NCBI RefSeq assembly: GCF_038592905.1 | Contig: NZ_CP151943.1 | Coordinates: forward strand, 5,034,501-5,098,500 | Length of the DNA: 64,000 bases | Direction of reading: 5' to 3' | Origin: Neobacillus sp. FSL H8-0543 | Lineage (GTDB): Bacteria; Bacillota; Bacilli; Bacillales; Cytobacillaceae | Shown: positions 43,382 to 51,661 of the stretch, piece after piece | How the letters are laid out: each line of letters begins with the position of its first letter | Position numbering within the stretch: the first letter of the stretch is position 1 | Notes under the pieces: generated by a model | What the model saw: the letters and a program-made list of their open reading frames with translations, nothing else | Database searches by the model: none | Told to the model about the DNA's origin: nothing | Translations under genes and position numbers: made by a program

Positions 43382-44599
43382 TTAACTTTCATGTTTGACA
43401 TTCACATGGGAGATTTGTTGATCAAATGCTTTCTTTTTTCCATGCAAGAAATAATATAAAACGATACAAACCAGCACGATTATTCCCAGTATGATATACA
43501 TATTCCGGTATCCGGTGATTGGAAGGAGATAACCAAGTAAAAAGGGACCAATCCCCATGCCTCCTTCTACACAGATAAAAAAGGTGGAAGTTGCAAGTCC
43601 GACACGATGTGAAGGTGAATTTTTTATGACAATGGCTTGGGCAGCCGATTGTAAGTTTCCATACCCAAGTCCGATGAATGCTCCGGCTAATAATAATGTA
43701 ATTCCGTTCCCAGCTTGACTGATAATAAATAATCCCGCCGAAAAGAAGAGAATGGCTGGAAACATAACGATGTTGTCGCCTTTTAAGTCCAGTATTACAC
43801 CTGTAAATGGTCTGGAAATCAGTACAAAGAAAGAGTAGACAATGAAAAAGAAGCTTGCAGCAGACATTAATTGAATTTCGATTGAATAGGGAGCAAGAAA
43901 GGAAAGGATGCTTGAATACGAGAAACCAAAGATACCAGTTAATAAAGATATAGGCAATGCTTTTTTCTCAAAGAAATCTTTTATGTGAAAGCCGCGCAAA
44001 TCCTTAAGTTGTTCTTTTGTTAGCTTCACTTCAGGAATGGAAACAAATAGGGATAGAATCACACTAATGGCTGAAAAAACCGAACAAACAATAAAAATCG
44101 TACTCATATTTGAATATTGAGTGATGAAAACACCGAGAAAGGGGCCAATGGCTGTGGCAAGGATAAAACTTAAGGAATAATAACTGATTCCTTCTCCCCT
44201 TCGCGAAATAGGGATAAGGTTCATAACGGAAGTTTGTAATACGGTTAAGGTAATCCCTAAGACGGCGCCATGAAAAAATCGTACAATAATTAAAATATTC
44301 AAGTTGGATGCAGGAAAGTAAAGGAGGTTTGCGACAAAGGATAAAATGATGCCAATGTATAGTAGCTTTTTTCGTCCAACGATTTCAAGATACTTCCCGG
44401 TAAAGACACGTGCAAGTATACTGCCGATTATCAAAATACTAGCAGAAAGTCCTGCTTTGCTCTGGGATGCGTTGAACTCTTCAATCGCATATACAACTAA
44501 CGTTGACATGGTTAGGAAAAATATCAGACCAAGAAGGAAAGAGGCAAACGATATTATAATAAAATCTTTTGTCCACAATCGTGGTCTAGAAGTATGCAT
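43382..44599 (-). CDS. MFS transporter
   Basis: This 405-residue protein has 12 predicted membrane segments, with the loop 2-3 motif GKYLEIVGRKKLLY and SRRGEGISYYSLSF in the first half, resembling drug-export type MFS carriers. It is monocistronic, with its own terminator and an AT-rich promoter region upstream. No neighbour suggests a substrate. The upstream 420-bp gap holds a terminator-like hairpin and array 3. Confidence 0.88.
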   Translation of the reverse strand: MHTSRPRLWTKDFIIISFASFLLGLIFFLTMSTLVVYAIEEFNASQSKAGLSASILIIGSILARVFTGKYLEIVGRKKLLYIGIILSFVANLLYFPASNLNILIIVRFFHGAVLGITLTVLQTSVMNLIPISRRGEGISYYSLSFILATAIGPFLGVFITQYSNMSTIFIVCSVFSAISVILSLFVSIPEVKLTKEQLKDLRGFHIKDFFEKKALPISLLTGIFGFSYSSILSFLAPYSIEIQLMSAASFFFIVYSFFVLISRPFTGVILDLKGDNIVMFPAILFFSAGLFIISQAGNGITLLLAGAFIGLGYGNLQSAAQAIVIKNSPSHRVGLATSTFFICVEGGMGIGPFLLGYLLPITGYRNMYIILGIIVLVCIVLYYFLHGKKKAFDQQISHVNVKHES

Positions 44600-44764
44600 G
44601 TTAACTACCCCAATACGCTTTATTTATCAAAATGTTATGAAAATTATAATTATATAAATCCTAACATAAATTCTCCAATATAGAAACCAATCCATACTCG
44701 ATTGGATATGTGACTCAAATGAATACACCAGATCAAAAGATATTAGTTAATTAATGTTCTATCG

Positions 44765-44799
44765 AAACGCCAGATTCCTCGAGGGTATCTGGCGTTTTG
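44765..44799. terminator. hairpin terminator
   Basis: A perfect 11-bp inverted repeat AAACGCCAGAT / ATCTGGCGTTT with a short loop. It separates array 3 from the MFS promoter region; T-tracts are short on both strands. Confidence 0.6.
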
Positions 44800-44809
44800 A
44801 GGTGTTGTT

Positions 44810-45021
44810 GCTATTGGGATGAACGACAAAACCAAGTTCCGTATTTGTTGAAAAGTCGTTCATAAGGTCGATGAACGGTAAAACGTGCTCAGCCAGCAAT
44901 AGAAAAGTCATTCATAAGAGTGATGAACGACAAACCCCGGTAAGTCGGCAGTTGGAAAGTCGGTCATAAGCCGGATGAACGACAAAACGTGTTTAGCCAG
45001 CAATAGAAATGTCGTTCACTA
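44810..45021. repeat. tandem array of 52-bp hairpin repeats (array 3, about 4 units)
   Basis: The right-arm motif GATGAACG falls at 44818, 44870, 44922 and 44974, exactly 52 bp apart. The unit pairs GTCGTTCAT with ATGAACGAC and continues AAAACGTGCTCAGCCAGCAATAG. Compared with arrays 1 and 4, both arms changed together (GTCTTTAA/TTAAAGAC to GTCGTTCA/TGAACGAC), while the ATAAG loop start and trailing GACAAAAC are kept. The last half-unit runs into the 3' end of the isomerase gene at 45022. Confidence 0.85.
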
Positions 45022-45990
45022 TTAAGTCCACCACATATCCCCAACAGATTCTTTCACCATAACAGGCATAAGCGTTTGAATAGCTTTGGTAAATCCTTCA
45101 TCAATCGACATTAATCCGTCTTCATGCTCGATGCTGACTACATAATCATAGCCATAAAGGCGGAGGGTGCTAATGATATCCGCCCAAACCTTTGAGTCGT
45201 GTCCAAACCCAACTGTCCGGAAATACCAAGCTCGATTTTTCATATCATTGTACGGGGTCATATCTGTTAACCCGTTTCGATTCATATTTGGTTGATCGAT
45301 GATGGAGTCCTTCGCATGGAAATGGTGGATCGCATTTTCACGACCTAAAATTTTGATTGCTTCAACTGGATCAATACCTTGCCACCATAAATGGCTCGGG
45401 TCAAGGTTTGCACCAATTGCTTCCCCGCAGGCTTTTCTTAGGCGCAGTAACGTGCCTGGTGTATGTACGGAAAATCCGCCATGCAATTCAAGTCCAATTT
45501 TCACATTATGTTTTTCAGCAAATTTTGCTTTTTCCTTCCAATAAGGAATGATTTTTTCTTCCCACTGCCATTTCAAAATCTCTTGGTAATCATTGGGCCA
45601 TGTGGCTATTGGCCAGTTCGGGTATTTAGCATTTTCATGGTCACCTGGGCAACCAGAAAAGGTATTTACTACCGGAATTCCAAGTTTATTAGCTAGTTTT
45701 ACCGTTTTTTTGAAACATTCATCCGCATCCTCAGAAATCTGCCTTTGAGGATGAAGAGGGTTTGAATGGCAGCTTAATGCACTAACAGTCAAACCTCTGC
45801 TAGTAATCTTATTCAAAAAATCTACCTGTTTATTTTCATCCTCTAATAATTCATCTATCTTACAATGGGCATCTCCAGGATAACCGCCCGTACCCAATTC
45901 AACCGCTTCGATGCCTTTTGAGGCTACATGATCTAACATCCCATCTAGTGTTTTTTCTGAAAATAAAACCGTAAATACCCCTAACTTCAT
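45022..45990 (-). CDS. sugar phosphate isomerase/epimerase (xylose isomerase-like TIM barrel)
   Basis: This 322-residue AP-endonuclease-2/IolE-type TIM barrel has GIEAVELGTGGYPGDAHC near residue 30, ELHGGFSVHTPGTLLRLR and NLDPSHLWWQGIDPVEA with metal-binding Glu, His and Asp residues, and the FHAKDS motif. Members isomerise or epimerise sugars and inosose-like cyclitols. GGAGGTATTCTT precedes the ATG. It is divergent from the LacI gene, and a TGTAATCCATTACA operator lies 23 bp upstream of its start. Confidence 0.9.
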   Translation of the reverse strand: MKLGVFTVLFSEKTLDGMLDHVASKGIEAVELGTGGYPGDAHCKIDELLEDENKQVDFLNKITSRGLTVSALSCHSNPLHPQRQISEDADECFKKTVKLANKLGIPVVNTFSGCPGDHENAKYPNWPIATWPNDYQEILKWQWEEKIIPYWKEKAKFAEKHNVKIGLELHGGFSVHTPGTLLRLRKACGEAIGANLDPSHLWWQGIDPVEAIKILGRENAIHHFHAKDSIIDQPNMNRNGLTDMTPYNDMKNRAWYFRTVGFGHDSKVWADIISTLRLYGYDYVVSIEHEDGLMSIDEGFTKAIQTLMPVMVKESVGDMWWT

Positions 45991-46012
45991 AAGAATACCT
46001 CCCTAAAACATT

Positions 46013-46028
46013 ATGTAATCCATTACAT
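46013..46028. promoter_or_regulatory. LacI-family operator O1
   Basis: ATGTAATCCATTACAT, a near-perfect palindrome matching TGTAAN4TTACA, upstream of the minus-strand isomerase gene. Same class as sites at 46123, 48353 and 50290. Confidence 0.7.
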
Positions 46029-46122
46029 TATATGTTAACGAATAAAAACTCAGAATAAATAAACAAAGTTCGTAATATATTGGTTTTGTGGTGAATGGTA
46101 CGAAAGAATTACTCAAACATTC

Positions 46123-46138
46123 TTGTAATCGATTACAA
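46123..46138. promoter_or_regulatory. LacI-family operator O2 (perfect palindrome)
   Basis: TTGTAATCGATTACAA is a perfect 16-bp palindrome with the central CG typical of LacI/GalR sites, 38 bp upstream of the LacI-family gene. It suggests autoregulation. Confidence 0.8.
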
Positions 46139-46175
46139 TTTTTTTTAATAAACATACCTGAAAGTAGGAAGTAAC

Positions 46176-47165
46176 ATGGCAAATATTCAACAGGTGGCAC
46201 AAAAGGCGGGTGTTTCAGTTGCTACGGTTTCAAGGGTCATCAATCATGCTGAGTCAGTAGCTCCGAAAACCAGACTGAAGGTTGAAAATGCAATAAAAGT
46301 TTTGAACTATGAACCTAGTATGTTAGGTCGAAACCTTAGAAACTCTGAAAGCCGACTTCTAATCGTGTTAATTCCAAGTATATCCAATCCCTTTTACACA
46401 GAAGTTATTAATGGAATCCAAAATACGGCTATTGCAAACAATTATAATATTCTTCTTGGTGAAACAGACTCCAATCCACAGCGAGAAAATATTTATTTTA
46501 ATATGATAAAAAATAAACTGGCTGATGGGGTCATTTCGATGGACCCAGCGGTAAATATGAAAAAACTAAACGATTTGGCTGAGAAACATCCAGTTATTCT
46601 ATGCAGTGAATATGTAGAAGGCGGTAGTATACCTTACGTCACCATTGATAATGAACTAGCCGCGTACCATGCCGTTAAACATTTGATTAAATTAGGCAAC
46701 AAAAAAATAGCGTTGATCAATTCTGACGAAAAGTTTTTATATGCCCGCCAACGGAGAAGGGGATATGAAAGGGCATTGAGAGAGTTTGACCTTCCTATCC
46801 GGGAAGAAATGATTTATCACACAAAACAATTGGATTTTCAGGATGGCGTTCAAGCAATGAGAATGCTGCTGCAATTAAATCAAAAACCATCAGCAGTTTT
46901 TGCTGTTTCCGATACTTTAGCAATCGGAGCATTAAAAGAGATAAACGCAAGTGGTTTACATGTCCCAGATGATATGGCAATCGTAGGCTTTGATAAAATT
47001 AGCTTTTCAAACATGACAAATCCAACACTAACCACGGTATCACAGCCCATGTATAAAATGGGATGTACAGCAGCAAATATGTTGATTAATCGAATAAGCG
47101 GGAACAATGTGGAAAGTATTTTATTGGATCATGAATTAGTCATTCGTGAGTCAACAATGGGGTAG
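46176..47165 (+). CDS. LacI family transcriptional regulator
   Basis: This 329-residue LacI/GalR regulator has the N-terminal HTH (IQQVAQKAGVSVATVSRVIN) and hinge, followed by a type I periplasmic-binding domain (LIVLIPSISNPFYTEVINGIQ; AVFAVSDTLAIGALKE; IVGFDKISFSNMTNPTLTTV). Ribosome site AAGTAGGAAG precedes the ATG. It is divergent from one isomerase gene and precedes a dehydrogenase, isomerase and ABC importer, so it likely represses the surrounding sugar or polyol regulon through the TGTAAN4TTACA sites. Confidence 0.93.
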   Translation: MANIQQVAQKAGVSVATVSRVINHAESVAPKTRLKVENAIKVLNYEPSMLGRNLRNSESRLLIVLIPSISNPFYTEVINGIQNTAIANNYNILLGETDSNPQRENIYFNMIKNKLADGVISMDPAVNMKKLNDLAEKHPVILCSEYVEGGSIPYVTIDNELAAYHAVKHLIKLGNKKIALINSDEKFLYARQRRRGYERALREFDLPIREEMIYHTKQLDFQDGVQAMRMLLQLNQKPSAVFAVSDTLAIGALKEINASGLHVPDDMAIVGFDKISFSNMTNPTLTTVSQPMYKMGCTAANMLINRISGNNVESILLDHELVIRESTMG

Positions 47166-47197
47166 TATCCTGAAAATGTTAAAAGGAGGTATGTTCA

Positions 47198-48208
47198 ATG
47201 GGAATAAAGGTAGGAATTATCGGGTGTGGTTCAATCACGAAATTCCGCCATGCACCAGAGTATAAGGCAAATCCGAATGTAGATGAAATCGTTTTTTTTG
47301 ACCGGAATGCAGAAAGAGCTGAGGCACTTGCAAAGGAATTTGGCGGCCGTGCGGTGAAGACCGTGGAAGAACTATATAACGATCCTAGGATTGTGGCGAT
47401 CAGCGATTGTTCATCAAATGAAGCCCATCATATAAATACCTCTAATGCCTTGTTACACGGGAAGCATGTTTTATGTGAAAAGCCTTTAGCAATCAATGTA
47501 AAATATGCCGAGGAAATTCTTGTAGCCCAAGCCAAATCAGGAAAGAAATTGATGGTTGGCCATAACCAGCGATTCTCAAAAGCTCACCAAAAAGCAAAGG
47601 AACTGATTGATAAAAAAGAATTAGGCGAGGTGCTAACCTTCAAAACTTCTTTTGGACACCAAGGACCTGAAAGTTGGGGAGTAAACAAATCGAATACGAC
47701 TTGGTTTTTTAAAAAGGAACGCTCTCACTCTGGTGTTGCTGGTGATTTGGGGATTCATAAAATTGATCTCATTCATTATTTATTGGACGATGAAATTACA
47801 GATGTGCATGCTTACACTGGTGCATTGGATAAAGTGGATGAAAATGGACATCCAATTGAGGTTTGCGACAATGTTGTTTGTGCATTAAAGACAAAAAAAG
47901 GCCGATTAGGAACAGCATCATTTTCGTGGACCTATTACGGTTCAGAAGATAATTCAACGACCATTTATTGTCAAAAAGGGGTGATTAAAATCTACCATCA
48001 TCCTAAATATCAGCTCATTATCGAAAGGAATGATGGAGAAGTTACCAACTATCAACTAGAGCCAATCCAAACGAATGATAATCAAACAAATAGTGGCGTA
48101 ATAGATTCATTTATCTCATCCATTATTAATGATGAAGAACCAATGGTCACGGGCCAGCAAGCCCTTCTAACTCTTAGGGTAATAGAGAAAATACTCGCTG
48201 GTTCCTAA
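47198..48208 (+). CDS. Gfo/Idh/MocA family oxidoreductase
   Basis: This 336-residue NAD(P)-dependent dehydrogenase has an N-terminal Rossmann fold (GIIGCGSITKFRH), the EKPLAIN motif near residue 95 and a C-terminal alpha/beta domain with HKIDLIHYLLDD. Family members oxidise inositols or sugars. AAAAGGAGG precedes the ATG; it is 32 bp after the LacI gene and may be co-transcribed. Substrate not determined. Confidence 0.92.
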   Translation: MGIKVGIIGCGSITKFRHAPEYKANPNVDEIVFFDRNAERAEALAKEFGGRAVKTVEELYNDPRIVAISDCSSNEAHHINTSNALLHGKHVLCEKPLAINVKYAEEILVAQAKSGKKLMVGHNQRFSKAHQKAKELIDKKELGEVLTFKTSFGHQGPESWGVNKSNTTWFFKKERSHSGVAGDLGIHKIDLIHYLLDDEITDVHAYTGALDKVDENGHPIEVCDNVVCALKTKKGRLGTASFSWTYYGSEDNSTTIYCQKGVIKIYHHPKYQLIIERNDGEVTNYQLEPIQTNDNQTNSGVIDSFISSIINDEEPMVTGQQALLTLRVIEKILAGS

Positions 48209-48352
48209 AGGATAGGGAAAAGTCCCCTTTGCGTTCTATCAGCTATTAAGCTCTGAAAATATTTTTAATGGTCGCCCTGAATATAACTTTAGTAGTCTAA
48301 ATATAATGAACTATCCATGAGTATATTTTCGTGCTTTTCATTTCTAATTATT

Positions 48353-48366
48353 TGTAACGGATTACA
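48353..48366. promoter_or_regulatory. LacI-family operator O3
   Basis: TGTAACGGATTACA matches TGTAAN4TTACA, 20 bp upstream of the second isomerase gene, in a 178-bp gap that holds a promoter. Confidence 0.65.
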
Positions 48367-48386
48367 TATTTGACGGGAGGTTTGGT

Positions 48387-49196
48387 ATGTTACAACAGCT
48401 AACGATCAATTCGAATACGTACCATGGTTTTTCTTTAGAGGATGCAGTAAAAGGAGCAAGTAAAGCTGGATTCAAGCAGATTGAATTAGCCGCTGTCAAG
48501 GACCATACTGCACATGTTTTACCAGATATGTCGCCAGAACAGCTTAATGAAATAAAGACATTGCTTCGGGAGTACGGGATGAAATGTGTCGGGATTGGTG
48601 CACACAGTAATGTGATGAACGAGGAAGGAATTACTAATCTATTGAAAAGTATTGATTTGGCTATGGAATTTGATTGTAGGTTTGTTATTACCGCAACTGG
48701 TGATGCCCATAACGATACAGATGTGATTGAAGATGAAGCCATATTAGCAAGGAACTTAGAACCGATCATCGAAAAATGTGAGAAGTTAAATAAGGTACTT
48801 GTCCTTGAAACACACGGAAATAACTATGCAACAGGTTCATCTTTAAAAAAACTGGCGCAATCACTAAATAATCGAGTCAAAATAAATTATGACACAGCTA
48901 ATGTAATTTTCCACGGTAATACATTACCTTATGAGGATTTAGAAGCATCTGTTGATTGCGTTGAATTTATCCACTTGAAGGATAAGGCGGGTGCCTATAA
49001 TGAATGGAATTTTCCCGCAATCGGTGATGGAAATCTCGATTTTCCCAGACTATTTGAAACGCTTAAGAAAGCAGATTACAAGGGCCCAATTAGTGTAGAG
49101 ATTGAGTTTACATCAGCAGGACCAGCAAATCTTGAAGAAGTAAACAATAGTGTAGTAAAGTCTTACAACTATCTTTCAACAATAATTGGTTCATAG
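48387..49196 (+). CDS. sugar phosphate isomerase/epimerase (TIM barrel)
   Basis: This 269-residue AP-endonuclease-2-like TIM barrel shows KAGFKQIELAAVKDHTAH near residue 30, LVLETHGNNYATG, NYDTANVIFHGN and FIHLKDKAG with metal-ligand acidic and His residues, and GPISVEIEF near the end. Distinct from the longer isomerase at 45022. GGGAGG precedes the ATG. It is co-directional with the next dehydrogenase (18 bp to its ATG) and, with an operator upstream, starts the third unit of the regulon. Confidence 0.9.
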   Translation: MLQQLTINSNTYHGFSLEDAVKGASKAGFKQIELAAVKDHTAHVLPDMSPEQLNEIKTLLREYGMKCVGIGAHSNVMNEEGITNLLKSIDLAMEFDCRFVITATGDAHNDTDVIEDEAILARNLEPIIEKCEKLNKVLVLETHGNNYATGSSLKKLAQSLNNRVKINYDTANVIFHGNTLPYEDLEASVDCVEFIHLKDKAGAYNEWNFPAIGDGNLDFPRLFETLKKADYKGPISVEIEFTSAGPANLEEVNNSVVKSYNYLSTIIGS

Positions 49197-49214
49197 CGGT
49201 TGAATGGAGGATAT

Positions 49215-50213
49215 ATGCAGAATATTGGTCTAGTAGGTTTAGGGTTTATCGGTCTGACGCATTTAGAGGCGTATCATCCTATTAAAAATGGCCAGGTCAT
49301 TGCTATATGTACGAGAAGGGAAGAGAAAGATCGAGAAATAACAAGCCAATACAATGGCTCCTTTGTGACGGAATATGATGATCTATTAAGGAATGATGAA
49401 ATAGACATCATTGATATCTGCTTACCTACCTTTTTACATGAAGAATATATTATCAAGGCAGCAAACGCCGGAAAACATATCATTTGTGAAAAACCATTAT
49501 CTTTAACGGTGGAATCAGCCCATCGAATCATTCAGGCCGTGAATAAAAATAAAGTGAAGTTATTTGTTGGGAATGTCCTTAGATTTTGGCCGGAATATGA
49601 GGTAATAAAAGCCTATAGTTTAACGGATAAATTAAAAGATATTGAAATCGTTCATGCCAAACGATTAGGTCAGCCACCCACATGGAGCAGTTGGTTTCAA
49701 GACCCGGAAAAAAGTGGTGGCGCGTTATATGATCTCCACAATCATGATATTGATTTCGTCTATTATTTACTCGGTGAGGTTGATTCTGTTTATGCTGTTG
49801 GAAACAAAAACAGGTACGGCGCTTGGGATCATGTGATGACAACACTTTCATTTAAAAATAATAGTAAGGCCTTCGTAGAAGCTTCGCAAAGAATGCCGAT
49901 GGGGTATCCTTTTACTTTCGCCTTTAGGGCACAAACGGCCAAAAGTGCGCTTGAATTAACGGTTGCTGCTGGTGAAAATATTGAGAATATAGAAGAAAGC
50001 AATAATCAGTTTATCTATTATGCTAATCAGAAAAAGTCTTCGATTGAAATGGATAAAGGGAATGCCTTTCAAAATGAACTCTCCTATTTTGTGAATTGCA
50101 TCGAAAATAACACAGATAACCTCGTGATTCCGTTAGATGACGTAGTATATACCCTTAAGTTATTAAAAGCGATCGAGAATTCCTTAGAAACTGGAAAACA
50201 AATTCGAGTTTAG
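49215..50213 (+). CDS. Gfo/Idh/MocA family oxidoreductase
   Basis: This protein of about 332 residues has the Rossmann start NIGLVGLGFIGLTHLEAY, the CEKPLSLTVE motif and the NHDIDFVYYLLGE segment of Gfo/Idh/MocA dehydrogenases. GGAGG is well spaced for the ATG at 49215; a TTG at 49200 is an alternative. With the first dehydrogenase it may act on successive intermediates of one sugar or cyclitol pathway. Substrate unknown. Confidence 0.91.
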   Translation: MQNIGLVGLGFIGLTHLEAYHPIKNGQVIAICTRREEKDREITSQYNGSFVTEYDDLLRNDEIDIIDICLPTFLHEEYIIKAANAGKHIICEKPLSLTVESAHRIIQAVNKNKVKLFVGNVLRFWPEYEVIKAYSLTDKLKDIEIVHAKRLGQPPTWSSWFQDPEKSGGALYDLHNHDIDFVYYLLGEVDSVYAVGNKNRYGAWDHVMTTLSFKNNSKAFVEASQRMPMGYPFTFAFRAQTAKSALELTVAAGENIENIEESNNQFIYYANQKKSSIEMDKGNAFQNELSYFVNCIENNTDNLVIPLDDVVYTLKLLKAIENSLETGKQIRV

Positions 50214-50289
50214 AATATTGTTCAGAGAAATAGGGACGTAAAAATAAAAGCGTTTGTTACGTAATTTGGCTACGGTTTTAATTTTAATC

Positions 50290-50303
50290 TTTAATAGATT
50301 ACT
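50290..50303. promoter_or_regulatory. degenerate LacI-family operator O4
   Basis: TTTAATAGATTACT matches the perfect O2 core TGTAATCGATTACA at 11 of 14 positions, 28 bp upstream of the ABC substrate-binding gene. Lower confidence than O1-O3. Confidence 0.4.
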
Positions 50304-50330
50304 AGTTATATAAAAAGGGGGTCATTTTTA

Positions 50331-51311
50331 ATGAAAAAGGCTTTTAAACTGTTTTTGTTTCTCGTATTGATTATGGTACCAATACTTAGCGCGTGTGGTG
50401 CAGAGACAACTGGTGATTCTGATTCAGACAAAGGAAATGATAAGGATAAGGTTAAGAAAAAAATCGGTATTCTTGCACCGGCTGTTACACATGGCTGGGT
50501 TGCGGCAGTTGCCTACCATGCAGAAGCTCGTGCCAAAGAACTATCGAATGAGATTGATTACCAGATTCAAACAAGTACGAATGCTTCAGAAATGACGGCG
50601 CAATTAGATGATTTGATGACCTGGGGAGCAGATGCCATTGTAGCCTTTCCACAATGGGAAGGAATGGAAGTGCCAATTAAAAGAGCATTGGATGAAGGTA
50701 TCGAGGTAATAAACTTTGATATCGCTATCAACGCGGAGGGTGTTTACCGTGTATCTGGAGACAACGAGGACATGGGGATTCAAGGAGCCAACTATATTGT
50801 AGACAAAATCGGTAAAGAAGGGAATGTAGTGATCCTTGAGGTACCTACTGCTGGTTCCGTTTCAGAATTAAGAAAGAAAGGCTTTGTTGAGACAATAGAA
50901 AAAATTGCACCTAATATGAAGTTTCAGACTTATGCCACACAGTTTACACGTGAAGATGGCTTGAAGGACTTTGCAGATATCTTAACAAGTAATGCACAAA
51001 TTGATGCCGTATACTCCATGGACGACGAAACTTCCATCGGTGTATTACAAGCAATAAAAGAAGCTGGCAGAACAGATATTAAGGTAGTCACTGGCGGTGG
51101 TGGTATGCAGGAATATTTTAATATGATGCCAGAAAATCAGGATATCTGGATTCAATCTGCTCTATATAGCCCAGCTATGGTTAAAGACGCAGTTGACGTA
51201 GCACTTAAAGTATTAAAAGGGGAAAAAGTTGAAGAAGTAACCATCATACCGACAACAGTAGTAGACAGAGACAACTATAAAGAATTCATAGACGCTAACT
51301 CACCGTATTAG
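50331..51311 (+). CDS. sugar ABC transporter substrate-binding lipoprotein (RbsB/YtfQ type)
   Basis: This 326-residue protein has a lipoprotein signal (LIMVPILSAC lipobox, Cys near residue 22), an acidic Ser/Asp/Lys linker, and a type I periplasmic-binding fold (AVTHGWVAAVAYHAEARAKE; DAIVAFPQWEGMEVPIKRAL; DDETSIGVLQAIKEAG). It delivers the sugar to the RbsA/RbsC-like proteins encoded after the repeat. AAGGGGG precedes the ATG. The substrate is probably the sugar or polyol handled by the adjacent isomerases and dehydrogenases. Confidence 0.92.
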   Translation: MKKAFKLFLFLVLIMVPILSACGAETTGDSDSDKGNDKDKVKKKIGILAPAVTHGWVAAVAYHAEARAKELSNEIDYQIQTSTNASEMTAQLDDLMTWGADAIVAFPQWEGMEVPIKRALDEGIEVINFDIAINAEGVYRVSGDNEDMGIQGANYIVDKIGKEGNVVILEVPTAGSVSELRKKGFVETIEKIAPNMKFQTYATQFTREDGLKDFADILTSNAQIDAVYSMDDETSIGVLQAIKEAGRTDIKVVTGGGGMQEYFNMMPENQDIWIQSALYSPAMVKDAVDVALKVLKGEKVEEVTIIPTTVVDRDNYKEFIDANSPY

Positions 51312-51354
51312 GTTATATATTTTATAAAATAGAGGCTTTGTTTATAATGTCATA

Positions 51355-51563
51355 ATTGATTTAATAACAATGTTGATTGGAGCGGAAGGGGCGAAGGACT
51401 CCTCGAAAATGCTATCGCATTTCCTTCGTGCGGTGCAAAATCACGGAAGATTATACAATGTCCTGCGGGAGTAAGGGGCTGGGGAGACCCCACAGACGCT
51501 TAAGCGCCGAGGAGGCTCCCCGGCACGCCCGCGGAAAGCGAAGCCCCTGGAGCGGAAATCAAC
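51355..51563 (+). repeat. extended form of the dispersed intergenic repeat
   Basis: The ends match the copies at 10638 and 32752 (GTTGATTGGAGCG and GGAGCGGAAATCAAC). The interior carries the same GGGGCTGGGGAGACCCC and GCCGAGGAGGCTCCCCGG blocks, plus about 61 extra bp (51401-51461) between two CCT triplets, containing GAAAATGC-tatc-GCATTT. It lies between the ABC substrate-binding and ATPase genes, inside one transport operon. The long ORF beginning at 51377 across it is not coding. Confidence 0.85.
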
Positions 51564-51661
51564 ATACTTGTTTAATTGTGACAAATAAAAAAATAACAAT
51601 AAAAGAGGGGGTATGGCACAGCTATAGCCTCTCTTTCAATCAAAACTGTGGAAGTGATTAC

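Noticed and set aside
50257..50264. TTACGTAA palindrome as an additional LacI operator
   Set aside because: It does not match the TGTAAN4TTACA spacing of the other sites, so it is not counted as part of the regulon.
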